NCBI RefSeq assembly: GCF_001314225.1
Contig: NZ_CP012697.1
Location: 3,844,001 to 3,908,000, forward strand
DNA from: Microbacterium sp. No. 7
Lineage (GTDB): Bacteria > Actinomycetota > Actinomycetes > Actinomycetales > Microbacteriaceae
DNA length: 64,000 nt
Direction: 5' to 3'
Shown: piece by piece, positions 18,197 to 26,851 of the stretch
Layout of the letters: the number at the start of each line of letters is the position of its first letter
Position numbering within the stretch: the stretch's first letter is position 1
The notes under the pieces: model-generated
Databases searched by the model: none
What the model saw: the letters and a program-made list of their open reading frames with translations, nothing else
What the model was told of the DNA's origin: nothing
Made by a program: the position numbers and the translations under genes

Positions 18197-18652
18197 TCAG
18201 GCGGCGACGGGCTTGAACTTGTTGACGCGGTCGATCTCGGGGACGAACGGGGCGACGGCCGCCACCGCGTCCCAGTAGCTCTCCTCGCGGCTGATCTTCC
18301 CGTCCGGGTAGTAGAGGTGGAGGGTGATGCCGCGCGAGCCAGGCGTCTTGTCCGGCGTCGGAATGCCGAGGAATGCCTGCGCCGTCGGCGCCTCCCACGT
18401 CCATCGGTAGACGGCGCCCTCCCCGTCGCCGACAACCTCATCGACGCGGAAGTTGTTGATGCCGATGCCATTGGACTCGTCCTTGTTGGCATACGGCGCG
18501 AAGACCCGCAGAAGGTCCTCGCGCTCGCTGATCCCGTGCTGGTCGAGAATCGGGTCGGTGAAGCTGAACGGCTCGCCGTAGAGCGCGACGACATCCTCCG
18601 CACTGGAACGGAATGCCTTCAACCACTTGACCGCGAAGAACAGATTGCTCAT
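18197..18652 (-). CDS. SnoaL/NTF2-like protein B (paralogue of A)
   Basis: 151 residues, same fold and layout as the protein encoded at 17654-18166: DVVALYGEPFSFTDPILD at the start, FAPYANKDES, then YYPDGKISREESYWDAVA near the C-terminus. AGAGAGGAC precedes the ATG. First gene of the minus-strand unit and divergent from the acyl-CoA synthetase gene across a promoter with repeated GC-rich operator-like sites. Two unequal paralogues side by side may form a hetero-oligomer (inference). Exact reaction unknown. Confidence 0.75.
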   Translation of the reverse strand: MSNLFFAVKWLKAFRSSAEDVVALYGEPFSFTDPILDQHGISEREDLLRVFAPYANKDESNGIGINNFRVDEVVGDGEGAVYRWTWEAPTAQAFLGIPTPDKTPGSRGITLHLYYPDGKISREESYWDAVAAVAPFVPEIDRVNKFKPVAA

Positions 18653-18969
18653 GTGCGTGTCCTCTCTTCTGCACGACGTCCGTTGTCGTGCGATCTTGCT
18701 CGACGCTAGCTCCGCGTCATGGGCGGGCAATCACCCTCCAGGGGGAATCGCGCGCCCCGGGGGGTGAATCCTTCCCCCGAGCGCCGCCGCAGGGGCGCCG
18801 ACCGCGCCACGCAGAGGCGAGCATCCCCCCTGGGGGTGACAGGTTTCACCCCGGCGAGGGTGTCGGAGCTGCTCGACCACGGCCTAGCGTGGACGGCCAC
18901 GGGGACGTATCCGACCTCCCCCGCGGCCATGGTCGCCGCGATCCCGACTTTCGATGAGGAGAGACGAAC
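18653..18969. promoter_or_regulatory. Divergent control region with four related GC-rich sites
   Basis: No gene is seen in these 317 bases. Four related sites read TCACCC followed by a C-run and G-run: 18731-18748 (TCACCCTCCAGGGGGAAT, plus), 18753-18768 (TTCACCCCCCGGGGCG on minus), 18822-18841 (TGTCACCCCCAGGGGGGATG on minus) and 18844-18862 (TTTCACCCCGGCGAGGGTG, plus). They lie between the SnoaL-like genes and the acyl-CoA synthetase, so a shared activator or repressor, plausibly the LuxR pair upstream, would control both directions. Confidence 0.65.
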
Positions 18970-20547
18970 ATGTGGGGCACACTTCCCGACGTTCTCGACC
19001 GGACGATCACGTACCACCGAGACTCGGTGGCAATCATCGAGGGTGAGCGGCAGCTGACGTACGCGGAACTGGGCGCTCTGCGCAACCGCATCGCCAACGC
19101 GCTCGTCGGCTCGGGGCTCGGCAAGGGCGAGCGCGTCGGACTGCTCCTGCCGAACATCCTGGAGTTCATCCCGATCCAGCACGGCATCTGGGCCGCGGGC
19201 GGCGTGCTCGTGCAGATGCCCACCCGGCAGACCGCCAATCAGTTCCGGTCGTCGCTCGCGCAGACGCGGGCGACGACGCTGATCTACGACGCGCAGTTCG
19301 ACGAGGCGATCGCGGCCATCGTGCCCGATCTGCCCGAGCTCACCCGCGTGGTGCGCGTCGGCGGCGACGCGCTCCCCGCATCGCCGGAGCTGAGCAAAGT
19401 CATCGCCTTCGGGCCGTTCGTCGAGAGCGCCGATGCCTCGGCGCGCCCTGACGTAGGCCTCGTCGACGACGACGAGGCCTACGTGCTGTTCACCTCGGGA
19501 AGCACGGGCGACCCGAAGGGCGTCGTCAACTCGCACTTCACATGGGGGCACTATTCGATCACCGCGGGCCAGGAGATCGGCGACATCGCCTTCGGCGAGG
19601 TGTTCGCGCACGGCGCGCCGCTGACCCACTACACGCAGATCTTCATCCTCCCCGTGCTGCTGCGCGGGGGGACGAACGTGATGCTGCCGGGCCTCGACAT
19701 CGACGTGCTGCTGTCGTCGATCGAGAAGTACGGCGTCACGGCGACCGCCGTGGTGCCCACGATCATCTACCTGCTCATCGATCACCCGCGTCGCGCCGAC
19801 TACGACCTGTCGAGCCTGAGGACGGTGGTCTACGCGGGCTCGCCCGCTGCGCCGGAGAAGCTTCGCCAGGCGCTGGAGATCTTCGGCCCCATCTTCCTGC
19901 AACTGTACGCCGGTACGGAGCAGGGCTACATCTCCTCGCTGCGCAAGACCGACCACCGCCTCGACTCGGAGAAGGCCGTCCAGCGCCTCGCGTCGGCCGG
20001 GCGCCCGCTCCCCTACGTCGACGTGGCGATCCGCGACGACGAGGGCAACGTCCTCCCGGTCGGCGAGGCGGGCGAGATCACGACCCGTCAGCTGGGCCAG
20101 ATGCTCACCTACGTCGACGCCTCGCGCAACGCCGAGACGCTTCGTGACGGGTGGGTTCACACGGGCGACGTGGGCCGTCTCGACGAGGACGGCTTCCTCT
20201 ACATCGTCGACCGCAAGAAGGACATGGTCATCTCGGGCGGGTTCAATGTCTTCCCGCGCCAGGTCGAGGACGTGCTGGCGACGCACCCGGCCGTGGCGCA
20301 GAGCGCGGTCATCGGCGTTCCGCACGAGAAGTGGGGCGAGGCGGTGCACGCCGCCGTCGTCGTCAAGAACGACGCCCACGTGACGGAACAAGAGCTCATC
20401 GACCACGTCAAGGCCGAGCTCGGCGGCGTGCCCGCGCCGAAGACGATCGACTTCGTCGACGCCCTTCCCGTCAACCCCGCAGGCAAAGTCGACAAGAAGG
20501 CACTTCGTGAGCCGTTCTGGGCCGGTCGCGCCCGGCAGGTCAGCTGA
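18970..20547 (+). CDS. Class I acyl-CoA synthetase (AMP-binding)
   Basis: 525 residues of the ANL superfamily. AMP-binding P-loop YVLFTSGSTGDPKGVVNSH at about 172-190; YAGTEQGY at about 314-321; GWVHTGDVGRLDEDGFLYIVDRKKDMV with the hinge region at about 393-420; and the C-terminal adenylation Lys in NPAGKVDKKALR near 504. AGGAGAGACGAAC precedes the ATG. It activates a carboxylic acid as its CoA ester. Together with the aldehyde dehydrogenase 42 bases downstream it fits aldehyde to acid to acyl-CoA conversion that would feed the acyl-CoA operon at 1.7-13.4 kb. Confidence 0.92.
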   Translation: MWGTLPDVLDRTITYHRDSVAIIEGERQLTYAELGALRNRIANALVGSGLGKGERVGLLLPNILEFIPIQHGIWAAGGVLVQMPTRQTANQFRSSLAQTRATTLIYDAQFDEAIAAIVPDLPELTRVVRVGGDALPASPELSKVIAFGPFVESADASARPDVGLVDDDEAYVLFTSGSTGDPKGVVNSHFTWGHYSITAGQEIGDIAFGEVFAHGAPLTHYTQIFILPVLLRGGTNVMLPGLDIDVLLSSIEKYGVTATAVVPTIIYLLIDHPRRADYDLSSLRTVVYAGSPAAPEKLRQALEIFGPIFLQLYAGTEQGYISSLRKTDHRLDSEKAVQRLASAGRPLPYVDVAIRDDEGNVLPVGEAGEITTRQLGQMLTYVDASRNAETLRDGWVHTGDVGRLDEDGFLYIVDRKKDMVISGGFNVFPRQVEDVLATHPAVAQSAVIGVPHEKWGEAVHAAVVVKNDAHVTEQELIDHVKAELGGVPAPKTIDFVDALPVNPAGKVDKKALREPFWAGRARQVS

Positions 20548-20589
20548 GCTTCCCATGCATATCCGTCCACATTCACACAGGAGAGAACA

Positions 20590-22101
20590 ATGACCGTTCC
20601 GCACTACCAGCAGCTCATCGGCGGGCAGTGGCTCGACACCGACGAGAGCTACGAGATCCGGAGCCCCGCCGACGAGTCGCTCGTCGCGACCGTCGCCAAG
20701 GCCTCGGTCGCCGACGTCGACAAGGCCGTCGCCGCGGCGAACGCCGCGCACAACGAGGGCACGTGGCGTCGTACCCCGCCGGCCGACCGGGCAGCGGTGC
20801 TCGAGGCGGCCGCCGCGAGCCTGGGCGCCCGTGCCGAGGAACTCGCCGCTCTACAGTCGCGCGAGAACGGCGCAACGATCCGCATCACCGCGGCGCTGCA
20901 CCTGGGGCTCGCCGTCGCGCAGCTGCAGTACGTGGCCGCGCTGACCCGCGGCTACCAGTGGGAGGGCCCCGGACCGGCGATCGGCCCGATCCCGGCCGAG
21001 GGCGTGCTGCGCCGCGAGCCGATCGGCGTCGTCGCCGCAATCGTGCCGTGGAACATCCCGCTGCTGACGAGCGTGTGGAAGGTCGCCCCGGCCCTGGCCG
21101 CGGGCAACACCGTCGTGCTGAAGCCCGACGAGCACGCGCCGCTGCTCCCGCTCGAGCTCGTGAAGGCGCTCGACGCCGCGGGGCTGCCCGCCGGCGTGCT
21201 GAACGTCGTCGTCGGCGACGGCGAGCCGGTCGGCGCCCACCTGGTCGCACACCCCGATGTGCGCAAAGTGGCCTTCACGGGATCGACCGTGGTCGGCAAG
21301 AGCATTCTCGGTGCTTCGGCCGACACCCTCAAGCGCGTCACGCTCGAGCTCGGCGGCAAAGGACCGAACATCATCCTCGACGACGCCGACCTCGACGTCG
21401 CCGTCGACGGCGCGCTGTTCGCCTGCTACGCCAACAACGGCGAGGCGTGCGAGGCCGGCACTCGTCTGCTCATTCCCGCGTCGCGCAAGGACGAGATCGT
21501 GGGACGGCTCGTCGAGCGCGGCCGCACGCTCGTCGTGGGCGACCCGCTCGACATCGCCACGACGGTCGGCCCGCTCATCACCAAGGAGCAGCAGCAGCGC
21601 GTGCTGGGCTACATCGAGAGCGCGAAGGCGTCGGGGGCGAAGGTCGTGCTCGGCGGCGGCGTGCCCGAGGGCGAACGGTTCCAGAAGGGCAACTGGGTCG
21701 AGCCGACCATCGTGACCGACGTCGTCAACACCGACCCGATCGCCCGCGACGAGGTCTTCGGTCCCGTGCTGGTCGTGCTCACTTACGAGGACGAGGCCGA
21801 GGCCGTCGCGATCGCGAACGACACCAACTACGGCCTCTCCGCGGGTGTGTGGAGCGCGAACGAGCAGCGCGCGCTCGACGTGGCCCGGAGCCTGGAGGCC
21901 GGCATGGTGTACGTCAACGACTGGCACGTCATCCACCCCGAGTACCCGTTCGGCGGCTTCAAGCAGTCGGGCCTCGGACGTGAGGGCGGCCCCGACTCGC
22001 TCGACGAGTACACAGAGCAGAAGTACATCTCAGTGAACCGTTCCGCGAGCCTCGCCGAGCGCGCCTTCGCGATTGTGGTGAACCCGCCTGTGGCGGTCTA
22101 G
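20590..22101 (+). CDS. Aldehyde dehydrogenase (NAD(P)-dependent)
   Basis: 503 residues, full-length ALDH: IVPWNIPLLTSVWKVAPALAAGN (about 152-174), VAFTGSTVVGK, general base Glu about 254 in LELGGKGPNI, and the nucleophile Cys about 287 in NNGEACEAGTR. FGPVLVVLTYEDEAEAV and FGGFKQSGLGREGG lie near the end. CAGGAGAGAAC precedes the ATG. Likely oxidises the aldehyde formed earlier in the pathway, delivering acid to the acyl-CoA synthetase just upstream. Ends at a very strong hairpin terminator. Confidence 0.93.
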   Translation: MTVPHYQQLIGGQWLDTDESYEIRSPADESLVATVAKASVADVDKAVAAANAAHNEGTWRRTPPADRAAVLEAAAASLGARAEELAALQSRENGATIRITAALHLGLAVAQLQYVAALTRGYQWEGPGPAIGPIPAEGVLRREPIGVVAAIVPWNIPLLTSVWKVAPALAAGNTVVLKPDEHAPLLPLELVKALDAAGLPAGVLNVVVGDGEPVGAHLVAHPDVRKVAFTGSTVVGKSILGASADTLKRVTLELGGKGPNIILDDADLDVAVDGALFACYANNGEACEAGTRLLIPASRKDEIVGRLVERGRTLVVGDPLDIATTVGPLITKEQQQRVLGYIESAKASGAKVVLGGGVPEGERFQKGNWVEPTIVTDVVNTDPIARDEVFGPVLVVLTYEDEAEAVAIANDTNYGLSAGVWSANEQRALDVARSLEAGMVYVNDWHVIHPEYPFGGFKQSGLGREGGPDSLDEYTEQKYISVNRSASLAERAFAIVVNPPVAV

Positions 22102-22116
22102 CCTCTCGCGAACCAC

Positions 22117-22155
22117 GATCCGGGATGCGCCGTCATCGGCGGCGCATCCCGGATC
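22117..22155 (+). terminator. Strong rho-independent-like terminator
   Basis: A perfect 16-bp stem (GATCCGGGATGCGCCG and its complement) with a 7-base loop begins 15 bases after the aldehyde dehydrogenase stop. No long T-run follows, as is common in high-GC actinobacteria. It also faces the convergent EcfT gene. Confidence 0.85.
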
Positions 22156-22268
22156 GTCAGCGCCGCGCCGGAGTTTCGCGGCCGTCCCTCGCGACCGCAG
22201 GCCCATGCCGGGAACAAGCGCGTAGCGGCGGCGGTCGGCAGAGGAAGCACCCGGGATGCCGGAGCCGC

Positions 22269-23078
22269 TCAGCTCCAGACGAAGCGGAAGGTGCCCGCGG
22301 CGACGGCGGCGGCCAGGGCGAGCGCGATGAGCGCGATCGCCCCGACGAGCGCGACGGCGTCGCGGGGGCCGAGGCGCGAGCGGCGCGCCCACGTGCGGGC
22401 GACCGGCGCGCCGAACCCGCGGGCCTCCATCGCGACGGCGAGCTTCGTGCCGCGCCGCACGGCGAACACCAGCAGCACGAACACCATCGAGAAGAACCGG
22501 CGCAGCGCGCCGCGGTCGCCCACGCCGCGCGCGCGACGTGCGAGCGTCATCGACCGCCAGTCGTCGAGGAACAGGCCCAGCGTGCGCGTGCCCGCGAGCA
22601 CGCCCAGCACGAAGCGCGACGGCAGGCGCGCGATCTGCGCGAGGGCCGCGGCGAGCTCGGCCGGATCGACCCGCCCGAACAGCAGCATCGCGGGCAGCGC
22701 CAGGGCGATCACGCGCAGGCTCACGGCGATCGCGAGCACGATCGACCCGTCGCTGATCGTCGCGTACCAGAACGTCCAGTGCACGCGCCCCTCGGGCTGC
22801 GCGTACAGCAGCATGCTGACGCCCGCGATCGGCGTGAGCAGCAGCACCGGCAGCAGGCGCAGCAGCACCGTGCGCAGGCGCAGCCCCGTGAGCGGCACGC
22901 ACAGCAGCTGCAGCGCGATCGCGACGGCCGCGCTCACGGCGTCGATGGATGCCAGCAGCGGCACCGACAGCACGAGCGCGAGCAGGATGCGGGTCGCCGG
23001 GTTGACGCCATCGAGCCACGCCTCCCGGGGCAGGGCGGGTGCGGATGCCGGACTCGTGCGCGTCGCCGTGCCGGTCAT
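22269..23078 (-). CDS. Energy-coupling factor transporter membrane component EcfT (YkoC-like)
   Basis: 269 residues with about five hydrophobic segments; LDGVNPATRILLALVLSVPLL at the N-terminus and the cytoplasmic coupling motif AMEARGFGAPVARTW near the C-terminal third are diagnostic of EcfT. Its ATG overlaps the ATPase stop by four bases. It couples the double ATPase encoded next to the YkoE-like substrate-binding subunit. The TPP riboswitch at the head of this operon shows that the substrate is a thiamine-related compound. Confidence 0.9.
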   Translation of the reverse strand: MTGTATRTSPASAPALPREAWLDGVNPATRILLALVLSVPLLASIDAVSAAVAIALQLLCVPLTGLRLRTVLLRLLPVLLLTPIAGVSMLLYAQPEGRVHWTFWYATISDGSIVLAIAVSLRVIALALPAMLLFGRVDPAELAAALAQIARLPSRFVLGVLAGTRTLGLFLDDWRSMTLARRARGVGDRGALRRFFSMVFVLLVFAVRRGTKLAVAMEARGFGAPVARTWARRSRLGPRDAVALVGAIALIALALAAAVAAGTFRFVWS

Positions 23079-24568
23079 GCGACGCTCCCCAGGCCCGCAG
23101 CACCGCCGAGTCCGCCCAGGCCCGCAGTCCCGGCCGCCTCCAGGCGCACGTGCCGGCCGCCCAGGTGCCGGGCGACCGCCGCGTCGTGCGTGACGGCGAC
23201 GACGCTGCGTCCCTCCGCCGTCTGCTCCTGCAGTAGGCGCACGAGCTCGATCCAGCCGCGCCGGTCCTGCCCGAACGTCGGCTCGTCGAGCACGATCACG
23301 CGCGGCGCCGTCGCGAGCACGGTCGCGACGGACAGCCGCCGCTTCTGCCCTCCCGACAGCGTGAACGGGTTCGCCCGTGCGAGCGGCGCGAGCCCGAGCC
23401 GCTCCAGCAGCTCGTCGGCGATCGCGTCGGCCGCGGCATCCGTCATCTTCAGCGCGCGAGGGCCGACGAGCAGCTCGTCGCGCACGGTCTGGGCGAGGAA
23501 CTGGTGCTCGGGCTCCTGGAACACCGTGCCGATGCGGGTCAGCAGCTCGCGCGAGGTGAGGCGCGACGGCCGCGGTCCGCGACGGCCGGCGAGCTCGGGC
23601 GCCGACCGCACCTCGCCCGCCAGCTCGGGCAGCAGACCCGCGAGGGTCAGCGCGAGGGTCGACTTGCCGGCCCCGTTCGGGCCCGTCACGACGGTCGCCG
23701 CGGCGCGCGGCACCGAGAGGTCCAGCCCGCGCTGCACGGCCGTGCCGCCGTCGCGCGAGATCGCGAGATCGTGCGCCGTGAGCACCGCGTCACCGGCATC
23801 CGCCGCAGGCAGCACGGGCAGGTCGATCCCGTGCCCCGGCACCCACACCCCCGCGTCGGCGAGCGCGCGGCCCTGCGCGGCGAACACCGCGTCCGGCGGT
23901 CCGTCGGCCAGCAGGCCGCCGCCCTGGTCGAGCACGATCACGCGCGTCATGAGGTCGGCCCACACCTCGGTGCGGTGCTCGATGACGACGAGCGTCGCCC
24001 CCGACGCGCGCACGGCCCGCTCGATGCTCGCGCGCACCTCCGCGACGCCCGCGGGGTCGAGGTTCGCGGTCGGCTCGTCGAGCAGCAGGATGCCGGGGCG
24101 CATCGCGAGCACGCCCGCGATCGCGAGCCGCTGCTTCTGCCCTCCCGACAGCGCCTTCGTGGGCCGGTCGAGCGGCACGTCGAGCCCGACGGCGTCGAGC
24201 GCCTCGGCGACGCGCGCGGGGATCTCGCCGGGCGGCACGCCCAGGTTCTCGCAGCCGAAGGCGACGTCGTCGCCCACGCGGGAGAGCACGACACCGGCAT
24301 CCGGGTCCTGCAGCACGAGGCCGATGCGGCCGCGCTGCGCGGCGGGCGGGCGCCCGTCGACGAGCAGCGCGCCGCGCACCTCCCCCTCGTCGGCGCCGCC
24401 GAGCAGCCCCGCGATGCCCGCCAGCAGCGTCGACTTGCCCGCCCCCGATGCGCCGAGCAGCAGCACCCGCTCGCCGGGCTCGATGTCGAGCGTCACGTCG
24501 CTGACCGCCGGCGCCCGGCGGCCCGCGTAGCGCCAGCCCCAGCCCGAGGCCGTCACGCGCGCGGTCAT
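23075..24568 (-). CDS. ECF transporter double ATPase (YkoD-like)
   Basis: 497 residues with two ABC ATPase domains in one chain. Walker A GASGAGKST at about 38-46 and GPNGAGKST near 297-305; ABC signatures ALSGGQKQRL and TLSGGQKRRL; Walker B segments ILLLDEPTANLD and VIVLDEPTFGQD. This corresponds to fused EcfA1-EcfA2, as in YkoD. Both catalytic sites look intact. Start two bases after the S-component stop. Confidence 0.92.
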   Translation of the reverse strand: MTARVTASGWGWRYAGRRAPAVSDVTLDIEPGERVLLLGASGAGKSTLLAGIAGLLGGADEGEVRGALLVDGRPPAAQRGRIGLVLQDPDAGVVLSRVGDDVAFGCENLGVPPGEIPARVAEALDAVGLDVPLDRPTKALSGGQKQRLAIAGVLAMRPGILLLDEPTANLDPAGVAEVRASIERAVRASGATLVVIEHRTEVWADLMTRVIVLDQGGGLLADGPPDAVFAAQGRALADAGVWVPGHGIDLPVLPAADAGDAVLTAHDLAISRDGGTAVQRGLDLSVPRAAATVVTGPNGAGKSTLALTLAGLLPELAGEVRSAPELAGRRGPRPSRLTSRELLTRIGTVFQEPEHQFLAQTVRDELLVGPRALKMTDAAADAIADELLERLGLAPLARANPFTLSGGQKRRLSVATVLATAPRVIVLDEPTFGQDRRGWIELVRLLQEQTAEGRSVVAVTHDAAVARHLGGRHVRLEAAGTAGLGGLGGAAGLGSVA

Positions 24569-24569
24569 C

Positions 24570-25211
24570 TCAGACCTCGGCGCGTGCTTCCCGGCCCGCG
24601 GCGAACCGGCTGAGGGCGCCCGTCGCGGCGAGCGCCCGCACGAGGACCCAGCCGAGGATGCCGGCGAGCACCGCGCCCGAGACGAGCAGCGAGCCGAGGT
24701 AGATCATGTTGAACTCGACGGTCTTGAGGATGTTGGGCGAGTTGCCGTAGAACAGCTCGAAGATCCAGGCGCCGACGCCCGCGGCCATGCCCGCGAGGAT
24801 CGCGACGGGCAGCGTGAACCGGCGGTACAGGAACAGCAGGAAGATCAGCTCGGCGCCGAGTCCCTGCACGAGGCCCGACAGCACGGTCGACACGCCCCAG
24901 ATGTTGCCGATGAGCATCGAGACGGTTGCGGCGACGAGCTCGACCATGAGGGCGGCGCCCGGCTTGCGGATCACGAGGCCGCCGATGACGCCGCCGATGA
25001 GCCAGATGCCGACGGCGAGTCCCGCGAGGCCCGGCGTCACGGCGTCGAAGACCGACCACAGTGCCCCGCCGACGGTGTTCCAGGCCCAGAAGACGAGCCC
25101 GACGGCGACGCCGAGCACGGCGGCGACGACGATGTCGACGACCCGCCAGCCGAAGCGGCTCGGCTGCAGGTGAGCCTCGACGGGGCCCTGAACGGATGCA
25201 GACGTGTTCAT
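24570..25211 (-). CDS. ECF transporter S component, YkoE type (thiamine/HMP)
   Basis: 213 residues, about six membrane segments (VVDIVVAAVLGVAVGLVFWAWN; LAGLAVGIWLIGGVIGGLVIRKPGAAL; AELIFLLFLYRRFTLPVAILAGMAAGVGAWIFEL). The aromatic/Gly-rich pattern and operon order match YkoE, the substrate-binding subunit for thiamine or hydroxymethylpyrimidine. GGAGGAGAGAG precedes the ATG at 25211; expression is under the TPP riboswitch just upstream. Confidence 0.9.
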   Translation of the reverse strand: MNTSASVQGPVEAHLQPSRFGWRVVDIVVAAVLGVAVGLVFWAWNTVGGALWSVFDAVTPGLAGLAVGIWLIGGVIGGLVIRKPGAALMVELVAATVSMLIGNIWGVSTVLSGLVQGLGAELIFLLFLYRRFTLPVAILAGMAAGVGAWIFELFYGNSPNILKTVEFNMIYLGSLLVSGAVLAGILGWVLVRALAATGALSRFAAGREARAEV

Positions 25212-25218
25212 TCTCTCT

Positions 25219-25306
25219 CCTCCCTGCGCCGGCATGATCCGGATCAGGTTCGACGGTCGAAGCGTGGTTCGCTTCCTCTCAGCCCGGCTCACCGGACTCC
25301 CGTGGG
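25219..25306 (-). ncRNA. TPP riboswitch (THI element)
   Basis: Read on the minus strand, the leader carries ACGGGAGTCCGGTGAGCCGG, GCTGAGAGGAAG, then GAACCTGATCCGGATCATGC and GCGCAGGGAG. These are the conserved P2/P3 CUGAGA and P4/P5 ACCUGAUC cores of the thiamine pyrophosphate riboswitch. The ribosome site of the YkoE gene starts a few bases after the element, which suggests control of translation initiation by Shine-Dalgarno masking. Confidence 0.95.
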
Positions 25307-25353
25307 TTGTGTCGATGAGTATAACCGAGGCCCGGGCAGGTTAGTTTGGGCGA

Positions 25354-26709
25354 ATGACCCCTCGAGACGGCTCCGGCGGCACGCCGCAGCGGGTCGCGCT
25401 CGGCTGGGTCGACGAGGACCACGTGGCGGCGCCCGCGGCGCCCGGCGGCGAGTACGCGTACCGGCGCGTCGTGCCCGACCTGCTCGCACAGCGTCCGCGG
25501 CGGCGGCGCGGGCGACGCGCGCTCATCCCCCTCGCGGCGGTCGTGGGCGTGGCGGCCGTATACACGGCATCCGCCCTGCTCTGGCCGCTGCCGCAGCCGA
25601 CGGTCGCGCCCGTGCCCGTCGCCGATGTGACCGCTCCCGCGACGGCCGTGGCGTGGCCGGCGGAGGGCGCGGCGGCCGTGGGCGTCGAGGGCTTCGCCGG
25701 CACGCCCGCGTCGTCGGGCGACGTCGCGCCGATGGCGAGCGTCACGAAGCTCGTGACCGTGCTGATGGTGCTCGAGCGCGAGCCGCTCGCACCGGGCGAG
25801 CCGGGACCGGCGTTCGACTTCACGTGGGATGACAGCGACGAGTACTGGGAGTTCCTGGGGCGGGACGAGTCGGCGCTCGACGTTCCCGCGGAGGGCTCGC
25901 TCAGCCTGTACCAGATGCTGCAGGGCGTGCTGATCGGCTCGGCGGGCAACTACACCGAGCGGCTCGCGCGCACCTACTGGCCCGGCGAGGGCGAGTTCGC
26001 GGCCGCGGCGTCCGACTGGCTGGCCCGGCAGGGGCTCACGGGCATCGCGGTCGTCGAGCCGACGGGCATCGACGAGGCCAACGCGGGCGACGCCGCGTCG
26101 CTCGTCGCCCTGTCGCGGCTCGCGATGGCGCACCCCGTGGTCGCCGAGATCGTGCGGATGCCGTGGGCCGAGCTGCCCGGCGCCGGGGAGTTCGAGAACA
26201 CGAACGAGCTGCTCGCGGCCGACCCGTCGATCGTCGGCATCAAGACGGGCAGCCTCGACTGGGAGTTCACGCTCACGGCGGCCAAGGAGTTCACGGTCGG
26301 CGCCGTGCGCCTGCTCGCCTACGCGTCGGTCGTGGCCCAGCCCGACTCCGACGAGCGGTTCTCGGAGACGGCGCGCCTGCTCGACGAGGTCGCCCGCGAG
26401 ACGACGGCGCACGGCGTCGCGGCGGGCACGCGCGTGGGCGCCGTCACGACCGTGTGGGGTGCGCAGAGCGACCTCGTGACCGCCGCGGATGCCGCCGTCG
26501 TGCTGTGGAACGGCGCGACCGTCTCGCCCGACGTGACGCTCGATCTCGGCGACGCGCGGCAGAAGGATGCCGAGGTGGGCACCCTCTCGCTCGCGGGCCC
26601 CGTCGACGCGGCGACGACGCCCGTGCACCTCGCTGCCGACCTCACCGATCCCGACGCCTGGTGGCGCCTCACCCACCCGCTCCAGCTCTGGGGCCTGGCA
26701 GCGCGCTGA
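25354..26709 (+). CDS. D-alanyl-D-alanine carboxypeptidase-like (PBP5/DacC family) membrane protein
   Basis: 451 residues. An arginine-rich cytoplasmic leader (RPRRRRGRR about 47-55) precedes a single anchor helix (ALIPLAAVVGVAAVYTASALL). Serine peptidase motifs follow: SxxK with Ser129 and Lys132 in MASVTKL, SxN in SAGN about 196, and KTG in IKTGS about 297. These place it in the penicillin-binding peptidase S11 family acting on peptidoglycan stem peptides outside the membrane. The C-terminal about 120 residues are a beta-rich extension. It shares its upstream region with the TPP riboswitch operon but is transcribed away from it. Confidence 0.85.
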   Translation: MTPRDGSGGTPQRVALGWVDEDHVAAPAAPGGEYAYRRVVPDLLAQRPRRRRGRRALIPLAAVVGVAAVYTASALLWPLPQPTVAPVPVADVTAPATAVAWPAEGAAAVGVEGFAGTPASSGDVAPMASVTKLVTVLMVLEREPLAPGEPGPAFDFTWDDSDEYWEFLGRDESALDVPAEGSLSLYQMLQGVLIGSAGNYTERLARTYWPGEGEFAAAASDWLARQGLTGIAVVEPTGIDEANAGDAASLVALSRLAMAHPVVAEIVRMPWAELPGAGEFENTNELLAADPSIVGIKTGSLDWEFTLTAAKEFTVGAVRLLAYASVVAQPDSDERFSETARLLDEVARETTAHGVAAGTRVGAVTTVWGAQSDLVTAADAAVVLWNGATVSPDVTLDLGDARQKDAEVGTLSLAGPVDAATTPVHLAADLTDPDAWWRLTHPLQLWGLAAR

Positions 26710-26851
26710 GCGGCATGCCCCTCAGCGCCTGCACGCCGTCGAGCACGCGGGACCCGACCCCCGCGAGCGAGCGCAACGCCCCACAACCGTCGCATCCGTT
26801 CCACCCCCACTCCCGCCGATCGAACCGTCCCCCACCCCCCGCTGATCGAAC
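26710..26851. repeat. C-rich tandem units next to island boundary
   Basis: Between 26800 and 26900 a motif of the form CCCCCACCCCCGC[CT]GAT[CT]GA repeats about four times with 21-28 base spacing; the last units run into direct repeat copy A. No gene is visible. Confidence 0.5.

Noticed and set aside
17654..18652. Limonene-1,2-epoxide hydrolase
   Set aside because: Fold resemblance only; the Asp-Arg-Asp triad is not visible.
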